37,202 nucleotides of DNA from Alphaproteobacteria bacterium. GTDB taxonomy: Bacteria > Pseudomonadota > Alphaproteobacteria > Rhodobacterales > Rhodobacteraceae. Under the pieces are notes generated by a model, which ran no database searches, was not told the DNA's origin, and worked only from the letters and a program-made list of their open reading frames with translations. The DNA lies in assembly GCA_013151335.1 (NCBI GenBank), contig JAADIJ010000226.1, positions 27,182 to 64,383 of the forward strand. The letters are read 5' to 3'. The position numbers and the translations under genes are program-made. This document shows positions 26,461 to 34,065 of this stretch, piece after piece (position 1 is the first letter of the stretch; each line of letters opens with the position of its first letter).

Positions 26461-27038
26461 TCTTCTAATCCCAATGGTTTCTTTAGGCTGCATAGCGTGG
26501 CCTTGAGCTGTCGTTTGCCGCGCGAAATCAGGCTTTCAACAGCCTCTATGCTGACCCCGAGAATTTGCGCGATCTCCGGATTTGGCAGCTCTTCCAGATG
26601 ACGCATCACCACCGCTTGGCGCTGCCGCTCGGGCAAGCCTTCAAGCGCGGATCTAAGGGCGCGGGCACGATCTTGATCTTGCATTTGCCGCTCGACACTC
26701 GGGGTTGGATCTCTGGGTTCAGCAACTTCATCAAGCCCCAGCCCCTTGCGGCGCCGATGCCGGTCGGTACAAAGATTACTGACAATCCGATAGAGCCAAG
26801 TGGTTACTTTTGCCTCTCCCTGACGCCAATTCGGGGCTATTTTCCAAAGACGCAACATCGCCTCCTGAGCTATATCTTCGGCCTCAGCCTGGTCGCCGAG
26901 AAGACGAAATGCCAGCGAAAACACCAAGGGCGTCAGCCGATTGGTCAACGCGCCCGCAGCGGCTCTGTCGCCGTTGGCATAAAGGACCAACAACACATCG
27001 TCGCTTAACTCGTTCATGGCATCAAACGGCATTTTCAT
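26457..27038 (-). CDS. ECF-type RNA polymerase sigma factor
   Basis: This 193-residue sigma-70 family protein has only regions 2 and 4. Region 2 includes VFSLAFRLLGDQAEAEDIAQEAMLRLWKIAP and VTTWLYRIVSNLCTDRHRR. Region 4 includes ALEGLPERQRQAVVMRHLEELPNPEIAQILGVS followed by the recognition helix VESLISRGKRQLKA. It should redirect RNA polymerase to stress genes when released by the membrane protein encoded immediately downstream (ATGA overlap). The start is uncertain: ATG codons at 27038 and 27032 are both possible (an AGG lies 8 bases before the latter), and a TTG at 27068 lengthens the frame. The EF-hand gene lies 80 bases upstream on the same strand. Confidence 0.9.
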   Translation of the reverse strand: MKMPFDAMNELSDDVLLVLYANGDRAAAGALTNRLTPLVFSLAFRLLGDQAEAEDIAQEAMLRLWKIAPNWRQGEAKVTTWLYRIVSNLCTDRHRRRKGLGLDEVAEPRDPTPSVERQMQDQDRARALRSALEGLPERQRQAVVMRHLEELPNPEIAQILGVSIEAVESLISRGKRQLKATLCSLKKPLGLEE

Positions 27039-27077
27039 AACCTGATCGCGTAGCGGTTTTTCGCTCAAAGGGCAAAC

Positions 27078-27105
27078 CGGGCCAACCTTTATGCTGGCTG
27101 GCCCG
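27078..27105 (-). terminator. Stem-loop between the EF-hand and sigma factor genes
   Basis: On the transcribed (minus) strand CGGGCCAGCC pairs with GGTTGGCCCG around the 8-base loop AGCATAAA. This gives ten pairs including one G-U. It starts 13 bases after the EF-hand stop codon and is not followed by a clear U-run. It may therefore act as a partial terminator, an attenuator or an RNA-stabilising end, making the EF-hand message more abundant than the sigma operon. Confidence 0.55.
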
Positions 27106-27118
27106 AAAATCCGTGCGC

Positions 27119-27610
27119 TTATTCCGACGGGGCCTGACGCTTCTTGCGACCAAAGTCCTTTTTTGCCGTGCGCAGTTCATCGGTGGAAATTACCCCGTCG
27201 CCATTAGTGTCAAAGCGCGCGAAAAGTTTCTGTGATCCTTTTTCGCCCGGCAACTCGGCAAGGCTGATACGGCCATCGCCATCGCTGTCGCGCTTTTTGA
27301 GCAACCTTTCGACCCGTTTGGCTGCCGTCTTTTTAGCCCGCTTAATAATGCTTGCAGTCAGCTCATCCGGCGTCAAATATCCATCCGCATTTGTGTCGCG
27401 CAGGGCAAATTGTTCGCTCCGATACTGCGCGACCTCCTCGACCGTGATTTGACCATCTGAATTGGCGTCGATTTTTTTGAAGTTGAGTCTGGGGATATTG
27501 CCCCGTCCATCCTCGTTCCCACCAAGAGCGAGCGCGGGCGCTGCCGCCATCAGGCCAATGGCACCGACAGCAAAGGTTGCGACAAGTGAGGTGAATTTGC
27601 GGCTCCGCAT
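27119..27610 (-). CDS. Secreted four-EF-hand calcium-binding protein
   Basis: This 163-residue protein has a signal peptide (about 1-28, ending APALA). Four canonical EF-hand loops follow at about residues 48-59 (DANSDGQITVEE), 72-83 (DTNADGYLTPDE), 108-119 (DSDGDGRISLAE) and 134-145 (DTNGDGVISTDE). Each has acidic ligands at positions 1, 3, 5 and 12 and the glycine at 6, so all should bind calcium. It should be periplasmic or released. It heads the leftward group with the ECF sigma factor and has a GGAG site before its ATG. It could buffer or report calcium to that system, or be its target; this is inference from position. Divergent from the DUF983 gene. Confidence 0.92.
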   Translation of the reverse strand: MRSRKFTSLVATFAVGAIGLMAAAPALALGGNEDGRGNIPRLNFKKIDANSDGQITVEEVAQYRSEQFALRDTNADGYLTPDELTASIIKRAKKTAAKRVERLLKKRDSDGDGRISLAELPGEKGSQKLFARFDTNGDGVISTDELRTAKKDFGRKKRQAPSE

Positions 27611-27775
27611 AAGTTATCTCCGATCATCGTTTCAAGGTCGCGTCATGCTTCCTTCAGATACTCAAACGCAGCGCATCCGGTTTTCCGTCGCTGTCAGACC
27701 TAAATACTTGCGACATCCCGACGCAAGGCACGGTGTCTCAGTTCATTTTTCGCGGTTTAGGCTTAGACACATCGG

Positions 27776-28180
27776 ATGGAAGCGACAACAAATCTTGACA
27801 CGCCGCAGGTGCAGGACCGGCCGGTAAAGCAGGCGCTTTTGCGCGGCTTACGGCTGAAATGCCCTAATTGCGGCTCTGGCCCGTTGATGCGCGGATATCT
27901 GACCACGCGCGAACATTGCGCCGTTTGCGGCGAGGAATTGTTTCATCATCGAGCCGACGACGGGCCGGCCTATCTGACCGTGCTGATCAGCGGCCATATT
28001 CTGGCCCCTTTGCTCCTTTATGTTTTCGTCGCGTTTCGTCCTGATCCGCTGACAATGGCCGTGGTTTTTGGCACCGGATTTACCACCGTTGCCTTGTTTA
28101 TGTTGCCGCGCCTGAAAGGGATGATCGTGGGTATCCAGTGGGCAAAACGCATGCACGGGTTTGGCGGGACCCGCTCCTGA
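27776..28180 (+). CDS. DUF983 family membrane protein
   Basis: This 134-residue protein has an N-terminal zinc-ribbon-like part with Cys29, Cys32, Cys48 and Cys51 (KCPNCGSG, HCAVCGEE). The family motif HHRADDGPAYLTVLI follows, then two membrane helices (about 66-88 and 92-112) and the end PRLKGMIVGIQWAKRMHG. The family has no established function. It is divergent from the EF-hand gene, with 165 bp between starts, and is followed after 70 bases by the Nudix gene on the same strand. Confidence 0.9.
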   Translation: MEATTNLDTPQVQDRPVKQALLRGLRLKCPNCGSGPLMRGYLTTREHCAVCGEELFHHRADDGPAYLTVLISGHILAPLLLYVFVAFRPDPLTMAVVFGTGFTTVALFMLPRLKGMIVGIQWAKRMHGFGGTRS

Positions 28181-28250
28181 GGCGGGTTGTTGTGGACAAA
28201 TTCATTCTGAGCAGCCTATCCTTGGGCCGCAGGTAACACTCTGGAACCCC

Positions 28251-28925
28251 ATGACCAAAACGACAATTCGCAACGCCGCAACCGTGATCATGCTGCGCGA
28301 CAAATCAAGCGATCCAAAAATTCTGATGGGTCAACGTGGGGCGTCGGCGGCGTTTATGCCGAACAAATTTGTCTTTCCCGGCGGAGCGCTAGATGACAGC
28401 GACCATCTGGTGTCGCTTGCCACCCCTCTTGCCGATCAATGCATGGCGAGGCTGCGCACGAAAACCGCGGCCAATCTAGCGGAGCCGCTTATCCTTGCCG
28501 CGATTCGCGAAGTTTGGGAGGAGACCGGCCTGCTTATCGGCCAGCCCAGCGATCAGGCCAAAGACCAGATCGTGCCCGAGAACTGGCAGAGTTTTTTCGC
28601 CAACGGGGTTTTGCCGAGTGGCGCGGGAATGCGCTTTGTGTTTCGTGCCGTCACCCCCCCGGGTCGCCCTCGTCGATTTGATGCGCGGTTTTTTCTGCTC
28701 GACGCCGAGCAAATCGTCGGAGACGCGGATGACTTCTCGCACGCTTGCGACGAGCTGAGCCATCTGGAGTGGATACCCATATCCAAGGCGCGCGGCTACG
28801 ATCTGCCGTTCATCACCGAGGTCGTGCTTGCCGAGGTCGAGGCCGAATTGAATGACCCAGACCGCCACGCGCGGGTTCCCTATTTCTTCAACGAAGAGGG
28901 CCGCTCGAATTTCTGGCGTTTGTAG
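28251..28925 (+). CDS. Nudix hydrolase
   Basis: This 224-residue enzyme is of the Nudix superfamily, which hydrolyses nucleoside diphosphates linked to another moiety. The Nudix box is seen as PNKFVFPGGALDD followed, after an insertion of about 30 residues, by AAIREVWEETGLLIG, which carries the catalytic REVWEE glutamates. The insertion is typical of the larger NUDT19/coenzyme A-type branch. The substrate is not predictable here. The start at 28251 (MTKTTIRNAATVIML) is chosen because the open frame from 28161 overlaps DUF983 and adds 30 unlike residues. Its stop is 14 bases from the TauR-type operator of the next gene. Confidence 0.87.
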   Translation: MTKTTIRNAATVIMLRDKSSDPKILMGQRGASAAFMPNKFVFPGGALDDSDHLVSLATPLADQCMARLRTKTAANLAEPLILAAIREVWEETGLLIGQPSDQAKDQIVPENWQSFFANGVLPSGAGMRFVFRAVTPPGRPRRFDARFFLLDAEQIVGDADDFSHACDELSHLEWIPISKARGYDLPFITEVVLAEVEAELNDPDRHARVPYFFNEEGRSNFWRL

Positions 28926-28939
28926 CCGCGTGGTCTGGC

Positions 28940-28971
28940 TTAGGTCCAGACTGTCAGCTATATAAGTCCAG
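28940..28971 (-). promoter_or_regulatory. Putative TauR operator upstream of tauR (two direct repeats)
   Basis: Read on the minus strand, CTGGACTTAT (28971-28962) and CTGGACCTAA (28949-28940) are direct repeats with a start-to-start distance of 22 bp, two helical turns. They match CTGGACYTAA, the repeat I recall as the TauR binding element of Rhodobacter capsulatus, at nine and ten of ten positions. The pair ends 13 bp before the tauR start, which would suit autorepression. Confidence 0.7.
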
Positions 28972-28984
28972 AAACGAGGGCGAT

Positions 28985-30454
28985 ATGGCAATTGGCGAAG
29001 ACACATTCTTTCTGGACCCCAGTTTTCAGGGCACGCTGCAAAGCCAAATCCAGCAAATCGTCGCCTCTGCGATCTTGTCCGGGCGGTTCTTGCCGGGTGA
29101 AAAGCTGCCCTCGTCGCGCAAACTCGCAACGCATCTGGCGATCTCACGCATCACCGTGACCTTGGCCTATAACGAGCTGGTCGCCGACGATTATCTCAGC
29201 GCGACCAGCCGCTCGGGCTTTTACGTTTCCAAAACCGCGCCGGTGTCGCGGATGCCCAATATCGCGATCTCCGAGCCGGAAAGTTCGGTTAACTGGGGCC
29301 ATTTCATCAATCACAAGTTTTCCGGCAGCAAGCTGGTGGAGAAACTCGGCGATTGGCGCTCCTACCCCTATCCGTTCATTTACGGCCAAGCCGACCCCGA
29401 ACTGTTTCATCAATCAAATTGGCGTCTGTGTGCGCATCAGGCGCTTGGGCGCAAGGAATTTGACAGTCTCACCTCGGATTATGCCGAACGCGACGACCCC
29501 GAGTTGATCAGTTTCATCGCGCGCCACACGCTGCCAAGACGCGGTATTCTTGCGCGGCCCGAGCAAATTCTCGTGACCATGGGCGCGCAAAATGCTCTGT
29601 GGATTGTCGCGCAAATATTGCTCGGAGAGGGCCGCAAAGTCGCCTTTGAAGACCCCGGTTATCCGGGGCTGCGCGATATTTTACGTCATTTCGGCAGCCA
29701 CAACACGGCCATTGCGGTCGACGAAGAGGGGATGCCGCCCGACCTGATCCCGGGCGATCTGGACGTTCTGTTCACCACCCCAAGCCATCAATGCCCGACC
29801 ACCGTGACCATGCCGATGGCGCGTCGTCACGAGATTTTGCGTCTTGCGCACGCGCGCGATTTTTTGGTGGTCGAGGATGATTACGAGTTTGAGATGAGCT
29901 TTCTAAAGGCCCCGACTCCTGCGCTGAAATCCTTGGACGAGGACGGGCGCGTAATCTATGTGGGCAGCTTTTCCAAGTCGCTGTTTCCGGGTCTGAGGCT
30001 CGGATATCTTGTCGGCTCGGAGCCGTTCATCCGCCAAGCCCGCGCCCTTCGCCACGCGATATTGCGCCATCCGCCCGGCAACATCCAGCGCACGACCGCC
30101 TATTTTCTGGCGCGCGGGCATTATGACGCCATGGTCAAACAGATGCGCGATGTGTTTCATCAGCGGCGAAAAGTAATGGCCGCCGCCTTGGCAAAAACCC
30201 CGTTGACCGTTGCAGGTAGCGCGAGTTTTGGAGGGTCGAGCTTTTGGCTCCAGGCCCCGGAAACGGTTGATACCGGCAAACTCGCCACCGACCTTAGACG
30301 CGAGGGCGTGTTGATCGAGCCGGGATATCCGTTTTTTAATCGCGATGATTGCTCCCAAAACTATTGCAGGCTCGCCTATTCGTCGATTTCCGAAAGCAAA
30401 ATTCCGCAAGGAATTTCACTTTTGTCTGAACATATTTTACGCTCGATCCAATAG
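28985..30454 (+). CDS. tauR: TauR-like MocR-family regulator (GntR HTH fused to aminotransferase domain)
   Basis: This 489-residue cytoplasmic regulator has an N-terminal winged-helix GntR domain (about 15-85: QIVASAILSGRFLPGEKLP, SSRKLATHLAISRITVTLAY) joined to a fold-type I aminotransferase domain (about 110-489). That domain contains the cofactor segments VAFEDPGYPGLRDIL, VVEDDYEFEM and VGSFSKSLFPGLRLGYLVG, with the PLP lysine at 331. MocR proteins sense an amine through PLP. TauR of Rhodobacter senses taurine and activates tpa and xsc. Assignment to TauR rests on the adjacent xsc gene and on the shared repeat elements before tauR and before xsc. PdxR or GabR function is a less likely alternative given that context. 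Confidence 0.85.
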   Translation: MAIGEDTFFLDPSFQGTLQSQIQQIVASAILSGRFLPGEKLPSSRKLATHLAISRITVTLAYNELVADDYLSATSRSGFYVSKTAPVSRMPNIAISEPESSVNWGHFINHKFSGSKLVEKLGDWRSYPYPFIYGQADPELFHQSNWRLCAHQALGRKEFDSLTSDYAERDDPELISFIARHTLPRRGILARPEQILVTMGAQNALWIVAQILLGEGRKVAFEDPGYPGLRDILRHFGSHNTAIAVDEEGMPPDLIPGDLDVLFTTPSHQCPTTVTMPMARRHEILRLAHARDFLVVEDDYEFEMSFLKAPTPALKSLDEDGRVIYVGSFSKSLFPGLRLGYLVGSEPFIRQARALRHAILRHPPGNIQRTTAYFLARGHYDAMVKQMRDVFHQRRKVMAAALAKTPLTVAGSASFGGSSFWLQAPETVDTGKLATDLRREGVLIEPGYPFFNRDDCSQNYCRLAYSSISESKIPQGISLLSEHILRSIQ

Positions 30455-30480
30455 CGTCTCTTAACCCGCGCAACCGCACT

Positions 30481-30512
30481 CTGGATATATTTCCGTTCGC
30501 ATCTGGACCTAT
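30481..30512 (+). promoter_or_regulatory. Putative TauR operator upstream of xsc (two direct repeats)
   Basis: CTGGATATAT (30481-30490) and CTGGACCTAT (30503-30512) are direct repeats with the same 22-bp start-to-start phase as the pair before tauR. They match CTGGACYTAA at seven and nine of ten positions. The pair lies 109-141 bp upstream of the xsc start and only 26 bp after the tauR stop codon, a place suited to an activator. Confidence 0.65.
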
Positions 30513-30621
30513 CGGATCATTTAGGCTTGGCCCATAACCGCATCAGCAGAGGCGCGCGGGGCCTCGAAACTTCAACTCTTTCCAGACCGCCATCAGGCCG
30601 ATATTCCAAAGGATCAAACAC

Positions 30622-32400
30622 ATGAAAATGACGACCGAGGAAGCTTTTGTAAAAGTGCTGCAAATGCACGGGATCGACAATGCGTTTGGCATTATCGGTT
30701 CGGCCATGATGCCGATTTCCGATCTTTTTCCCAAGGCAGGCATTACTTTTTGGGACTGCGCGCATGAATATAGCGCCGGTATGATGTCGGACGGCTACAG
30801 CCGCGCTTGTGGTAAAATGTCGATGATGGTGGCGCAAAACGGGCCGGGAATAACCAATTTTGTGACCCCGATCAAAACCGCCTATTGGAACCACACCCCG
30901 CTGTTGCTGGTCACGCCTCAGGCCGCGAACATGACCATGGGACAGGGCGGTTTTCAAGAAGTCGAGCAGATGAATGTGTTCAAGGACATGGTCGCCTATC
31001 AAGAAGAGGTTCGCGACCCATCGCGCATGGCCGAGGTTTTGAACCGGGTGATTTTGCAAGCCAAACGCGCCAGCGCACCTGCACAGATTAACGTGCCGCG
31101 CGATTTCTTTACCAAAATCATCGATATCGACCTGCCCGCAATCGTCGAGTTTGAGCGACCGGATGGCGGCCATGATGCGGTCACGCGCGCGGCAGAGCTG
31201 TTATCGGAGGCCAAATTTCCGGTTATTCTAAACGGCGCGGGCGTTGTCATCGGCGACGCAATCGCTGACTCGATCACCTTGGCCGAGCGGCTGGATGCGC
31301 CGGTTTGCTGTGGTTATCAGCACAACGACGCCTTCCCCGGTAGCCACCCGCTGTTCGCCGGACCGCTGGGATATAACGGCTCCAAAGCGGCGATGGAGTT
31401 GATTGCGAAAGCGGATGTGGTGCTCGCGCTCGGCTCGCGGCTGAACCCGTTTTCGACCCTGCCCGGCTATGGAATTGACTATTGGCCAACCTCCGCCAAG
31501 ATCATTCAGGTCGATATCAACCCCGACCGGATTGGCCTGACCAAACCCGTGACAGTTGGCATTGTCGGCGATGCGAAGAAGGTTGCGCGCGGCATTCTGG
31601 CTCGGCTGTCTGACGATGCGGGCAACGCCGGAAGGGACGAGCGGCGCGGTCTGATTGCTACGACCAAATCAAAATGGGCGCAGGAATTGACCTCGATGGA
31701 TCACGAGAACGACGATCCGGGAACCACTTGGAACCAGCGTTGTCGCAATCGCGAGCCCCAGAAAATGAGCCCGCGCATGGCGTGGCGCGCCATTCAGAAG
31801 GCCCTGCCGTCGGAAGTAATTATCAGCTCGGACATCGGCAATAACTGTGCTATCGGCAACGCCTATCCCACGTTTGAGGCGGGTCGAAAATATCTCGCGC
31901 CGGGATTGTTTGGGCCTTGCGGATACGGCTTTCCGTCGATTTGTGGTGCGAAAATCGGCAACCCTGATACGCCGGTCGTTGGCTTTGCCGGTGACGGCGC
32001 GTTCGGGATCTCTATGAACGAGATGGTGTCGATCGGGCGCGACGAGTGGCCCGCCATCACCATGGTTATTTTCCGCAACTATCAATGGGGTGCTGAAAAA
32101 CGCAACACAACCCTTTGGTTTGACGACAATTTTGTCGGAACCGAGCTTAACGACAAGGTGTCTTATGCGGGGATTGCCGACGCTTGCGGCTTGAGCGGCG
32201 TTCAGGTGACGACCATGGACGAGCTGACCGACACGCTTAATATCGCGATCAAGGCGCAGATGGAAAACGGGCGAACCACCTTTATCGAGGTCATGGTCAA
32301 TCAGGAACTGGGCGAGCCTTTCCGCCGCGACGCCATGAAAAATCCGGTAACGGTCGCCGATGTTGACGCGGGCGACATGCAGTCGCAAGCTGGCGCGTAA
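30622..32400 (+). CDS. xsc: Sulfoacetaldehyde acetyltransferase
   Basis: This 592-residue thiamine-diphosphate enzyme converts sulfoacetaldehyde and phosphate into acetyl phosphate and sulfite, the desulfonation step of taurine, isethionate and other C2 sulfonates. It has the three-domain fold of the acetolactate-synthase group. Glu49 (HEYSAGMMSDGYSR) should activate the cofactor. The ThDP/Mg motif is GDG at 457-459 through Asn486 in IFRNYQWGAEK. Xsc-typical segments are MTMGQGGFQEVEQM, CCGYQHNDAFPGSHPL and NYQWGAEKRNTTLWFDDNF. AAAGGA precedes the ATG at 30622. It lies 167 bases after tauR on the same strand and is followed by pta. Confidence 0.96.
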   Translation: MKMTTEEAFVKVLQMHGIDNAFGIIGSAMMPISDLFPKAGITFWDCAHEYSAGMMSDGYSRACGKMSMMVAQNGPGITNFVTPIKTAYWNHTPLLLVTPQAANMTMGQGGFQEVEQMNVFKDMVAYQEEVRDPSRMAEVLNRVILQAKRASAPAQINVPRDFFTKIIDIDLPAIVEFERPDGGHDAVTRAAELLSEAKFPVILNGAGVVIGDAIADSITLAERLDAPVCCGYQHNDAFPGSHPLFAGPLGYNGSKAAMELIAKADVVLALGSRLNPFSTLPGYGIDYWPTSAKIIQVDINPDRIGLTKPVTVGIVGDAKKVARGILARLSDDAGNAGRDERRGLIATTKSKWAQELTSMDHENDDPGTTWNQRCRNREPQKMSPRMAWRAIQKALPSEVIISSDIGNNCAIGNAYPTFEAGRKYLAPGLFGPCGYGFPSICGAKIGNPDTPVVGFAGDGAFGISMNEMVSIGRDEWPAITMVIFRNYQWGAEKRNTTLWFDDNFVGTELNDKVSYAGIADACGLSGVQVTTMDELTDTLNIAIKAQMENGRTTFIEVMVNQELGEPFRRDAMKNPVTVADVDAGDMQSQAGA

Positions 32401-32414
32401 CCAAACCCCGAGAT

Positions 32415-32453
32415 AATTCCGCCGCCTGCAAACATGATCCTGGCGGCGGAATT
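32415..32453 (+). terminator. 12-bp perfect stem-loop between xsc and pta
   Basis: AATTCCGCCGCC (32415-32426) pairs perfectly with GGCGGCGGAATT (32442-32453) around a 15-base loop. It starts 14 bases after the xsc stop and ends 24 bases before the pta ATG. No U-run follows, so a processing or stabilising hairpin, or a partial terminator that lowers pta relative to xsc, is more likely than full termination. Confidence 0.65.
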
Positions 32454-32477
32454 TCCCATCCCAAGGCAGGTGCCAAC

Positions 32478-33428
32478 ATGCCAGTTTCAGCGTTTTTGTC
32501 AGATCGTTCGCCCGAGTGCCCGGCGTGGTTGCTGTCAGAGGCACAGCGCCATCGCCCTCCGACTGTTGTGATCGCCAATGCGGGGGCTGACTTGCCGATG
32601 CAGGCGGCCAAAGAGGCGACCGAGGCCGGGATCATGGTTCCGGTTTTCACAGGATCGCTCGACGATATTAACCGCACAGCAGACGGGCTTGGCTGGGATA
32701 TCTCCCGCTATCAAACCATAAAGGCCAGCGACGAGATCGAGGCTGGCATGGTCGCCGCCAACGCTTGCGGAGCAGGCGTGGCCGACGTTCTAATGAAGGG
32801 TCATATTTCCACTGATGTCTTTTTGAAAGCGGCTCTGAATAAAGACGCGGGCCTTCGGACGGGCGCGCGTTTGACCCATGTTTTTCACATCACGGCACCT
32901 GATAGCAGACGAGCGTTGCTGCTGTCCGATGCTGCCGTAAATATCAGCCCGGATATTCAAACCATGCAGTCCTCTACCCATGCGGTGGTTTCGCTGCTGA
33001 AAATTCTGGGCAGGAATAATGCGAAAGTGGCGTTTTTATCCGCCAGCGAAAAGCCGATGCAATCAATGCCCTCCTCGCTTGATGCGCGTCGGTTGCGCGA
33101 CTGGGCCAGATCGGAAATTCCCGAGGCGCATTTCTCCGGCCCGCTGGCGCTGGACGTGATATTCTCGGCCAAATCGGCAGGGATCAAGGGCATCGGCGAC
33201 GATCCCGTGGCCGGAAATGCAGACGCGATTATCGTGCCTGATATCGTCTCGGGCAACGCGATTTTCAAATCATTGGTCTATTTGACCGGGGCCTGTGCGG
33301 CGGGAGTGGTTTTCGGCGCGAAAGTCCCGCTTTTGCTGACAAGCCGCGCCGACCCTCCGGCGGCGCGACTTGCGTCTTTGGCTCTTGCGGCGATCATTAC
33401 TGCCGCCAACAAGGCATCCCGATCATGA
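32478..33428 (+). CDS. pta: Phosphate acetyltransferase
   Basis: This 316-residue protein of the phosphate acetyl/butyryltransferase fold consists of the catalytic domain alone, without the long N-terminal extension of E. coli Pta. Visible segments are ADVLMKGHISTDVFLKAAL, LTHVFHITAPDSRRALLLSD, AAVNISPDIQTM, VAFLSASEKPMQSMPSS, GPLALDVIFSAKSA and ADAIIVPDIVSGNAIFKSL. It should convert acetyl phosphate from Xsc into acetyl-CoA. Its place 77 bases after xsc and its length match the Pta form linked to sulfonate degradation. No acetate kinase gene follows, so carbon is directed to acetyl-CoA rather than acetate. AAGGCAGG precedes the ATG. Confidence 0.93.
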   Translation: MPVSAFLSDRSPECPAWLLSEAQRHRPPTVVIANAGADLPMQAAKEATEAGIMVPVFTGSLDDINRTADGLGWDISRYQTIKASDEIEAGMVAANACGAGVADVLMKGHISTDVFLKAALNKDAGLRTGARLTHVFHITAPDSRRALLLSDAAVNISPDIQTMQSSTHAVVSLLKILGRNNAKVAFLSASEKPMQSMPSSLDARRLRDWARSEIPEAHFSGPLALDVIFSAKSAGIKGIGDDPVAGNADAIIVPDIVSGNAIFKSLVYLTGACAAGVVFGAKVPLLLTSRADPPAARLASLALAAIITAANKASRS

Positions 33429-33452
33429 TCGGCCAAACTGGCATTAGTCGGC

Positions 33453-33473
33453 CGAGCATAAGATTATTGCTCG
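33453..33473. terminator. Small inverted repeat between convergent pta and the secreted-protein gene
   Basis: CGAGCA (33453-33458) and TGCTCG (33468-33473) form a 6-bp stem, extended by TAA/TTA with one bulged base. It contains the stop codon of the leftward gene and starts 24 bases after the pta stop. No U-run is evident. Weak candidate for a bidirectional terminator. Confidence 0.3.
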
Positions 33474-33829
33474 TCCCAAATTTCCTGATCGCACAGCGTG
33501 TTGCCGACAGCGCAGCCCTTGATGCTCATCTTTCTGTTGGTCCCAATGATGACAGTACCGTTAAATGTCATGAATTTCGGCATGTCCGGGTGCTTCATGC
33601 TATCGCCTTGCCAAGACCCATCGGCCTGCTCTTCCATACCGTGGCACAGCTCAAAATCGTCGCTGGTGCGGCGGCAATAAAGCTTGCCTGCGTCCGTAAA
33701 TACACGGATTTCCTGAGTACCTTTGCGCAGGTATGTTTTGTTGACGGTGGTCGCAGCATAGGCCGCAGTGACCGTAACACCACCGAGTATGATGGCCAAA
33801 GCCATCGCCGTTTTCGTTCCAAGTTTCAT
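33464..33829 (-). CDS. Small secreted protein with four cysteines, function unknown
   Basis: This 121-residue protein has a clear signal peptide (about 1-25, ending AYA). The mature part has about 96 residues and four cysteines (52, 62, 106, 113), enough for two disulfides in the periplasm. It looks beta-rich. The C-terminal pattern IKGCAVGNTLCDQEIW faintly recalls the end of DUF2147 proteins, but I cannot support a family call. The start at 33829 is firm because GGGAGGA lies 5 bases upstream; a longer frame to 33871 is not needed. It sits alone, leftward, between pta and soeA. It may be unrelated to sulfonate use, or may share the 294-bp intergenic region with soeA for regulation. Confidence 0.75.
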   Translation of the reverse strand: MKLGTKTAMALAIILGGVTVTAAYAATTVNKTYLRKGTQEIRVFTDAGKLYCRRTSDDFELCHGMEEQADGSWQGDSMKHPDMPKFMTFNGTVIIGTNRKMSIKGCAVGNTLCDQEIWDEQ

Positions 33830-34065
33830 GTAATCCTCCCTTTTATCCCCACAAGCGGGTGGGGAAAACATATATTAGTTTCTCCTTAAATGCAAACATT
33901 CGCATGTAATCCCGCTGCCAGAGGCCCAATTTGCCCCATAAAACGTTGAGTATTTCGCCCGTCAGAGCGACACGTAGCCGCAAAGCGAGCAGTTTTGGGC
34001 TTGAATTCTGGACATTTGGCGCGGCAGATAGTTTAATACATTCTAATGATATAATATGTTGCTGC

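Noticed and set aside
34008-34017. Third TauR operator before soeA (CTGGACATTT)
   Set aside because: Only the CTGGAC core and one more base match, and no second repeat lies 22 bp away in either direction.
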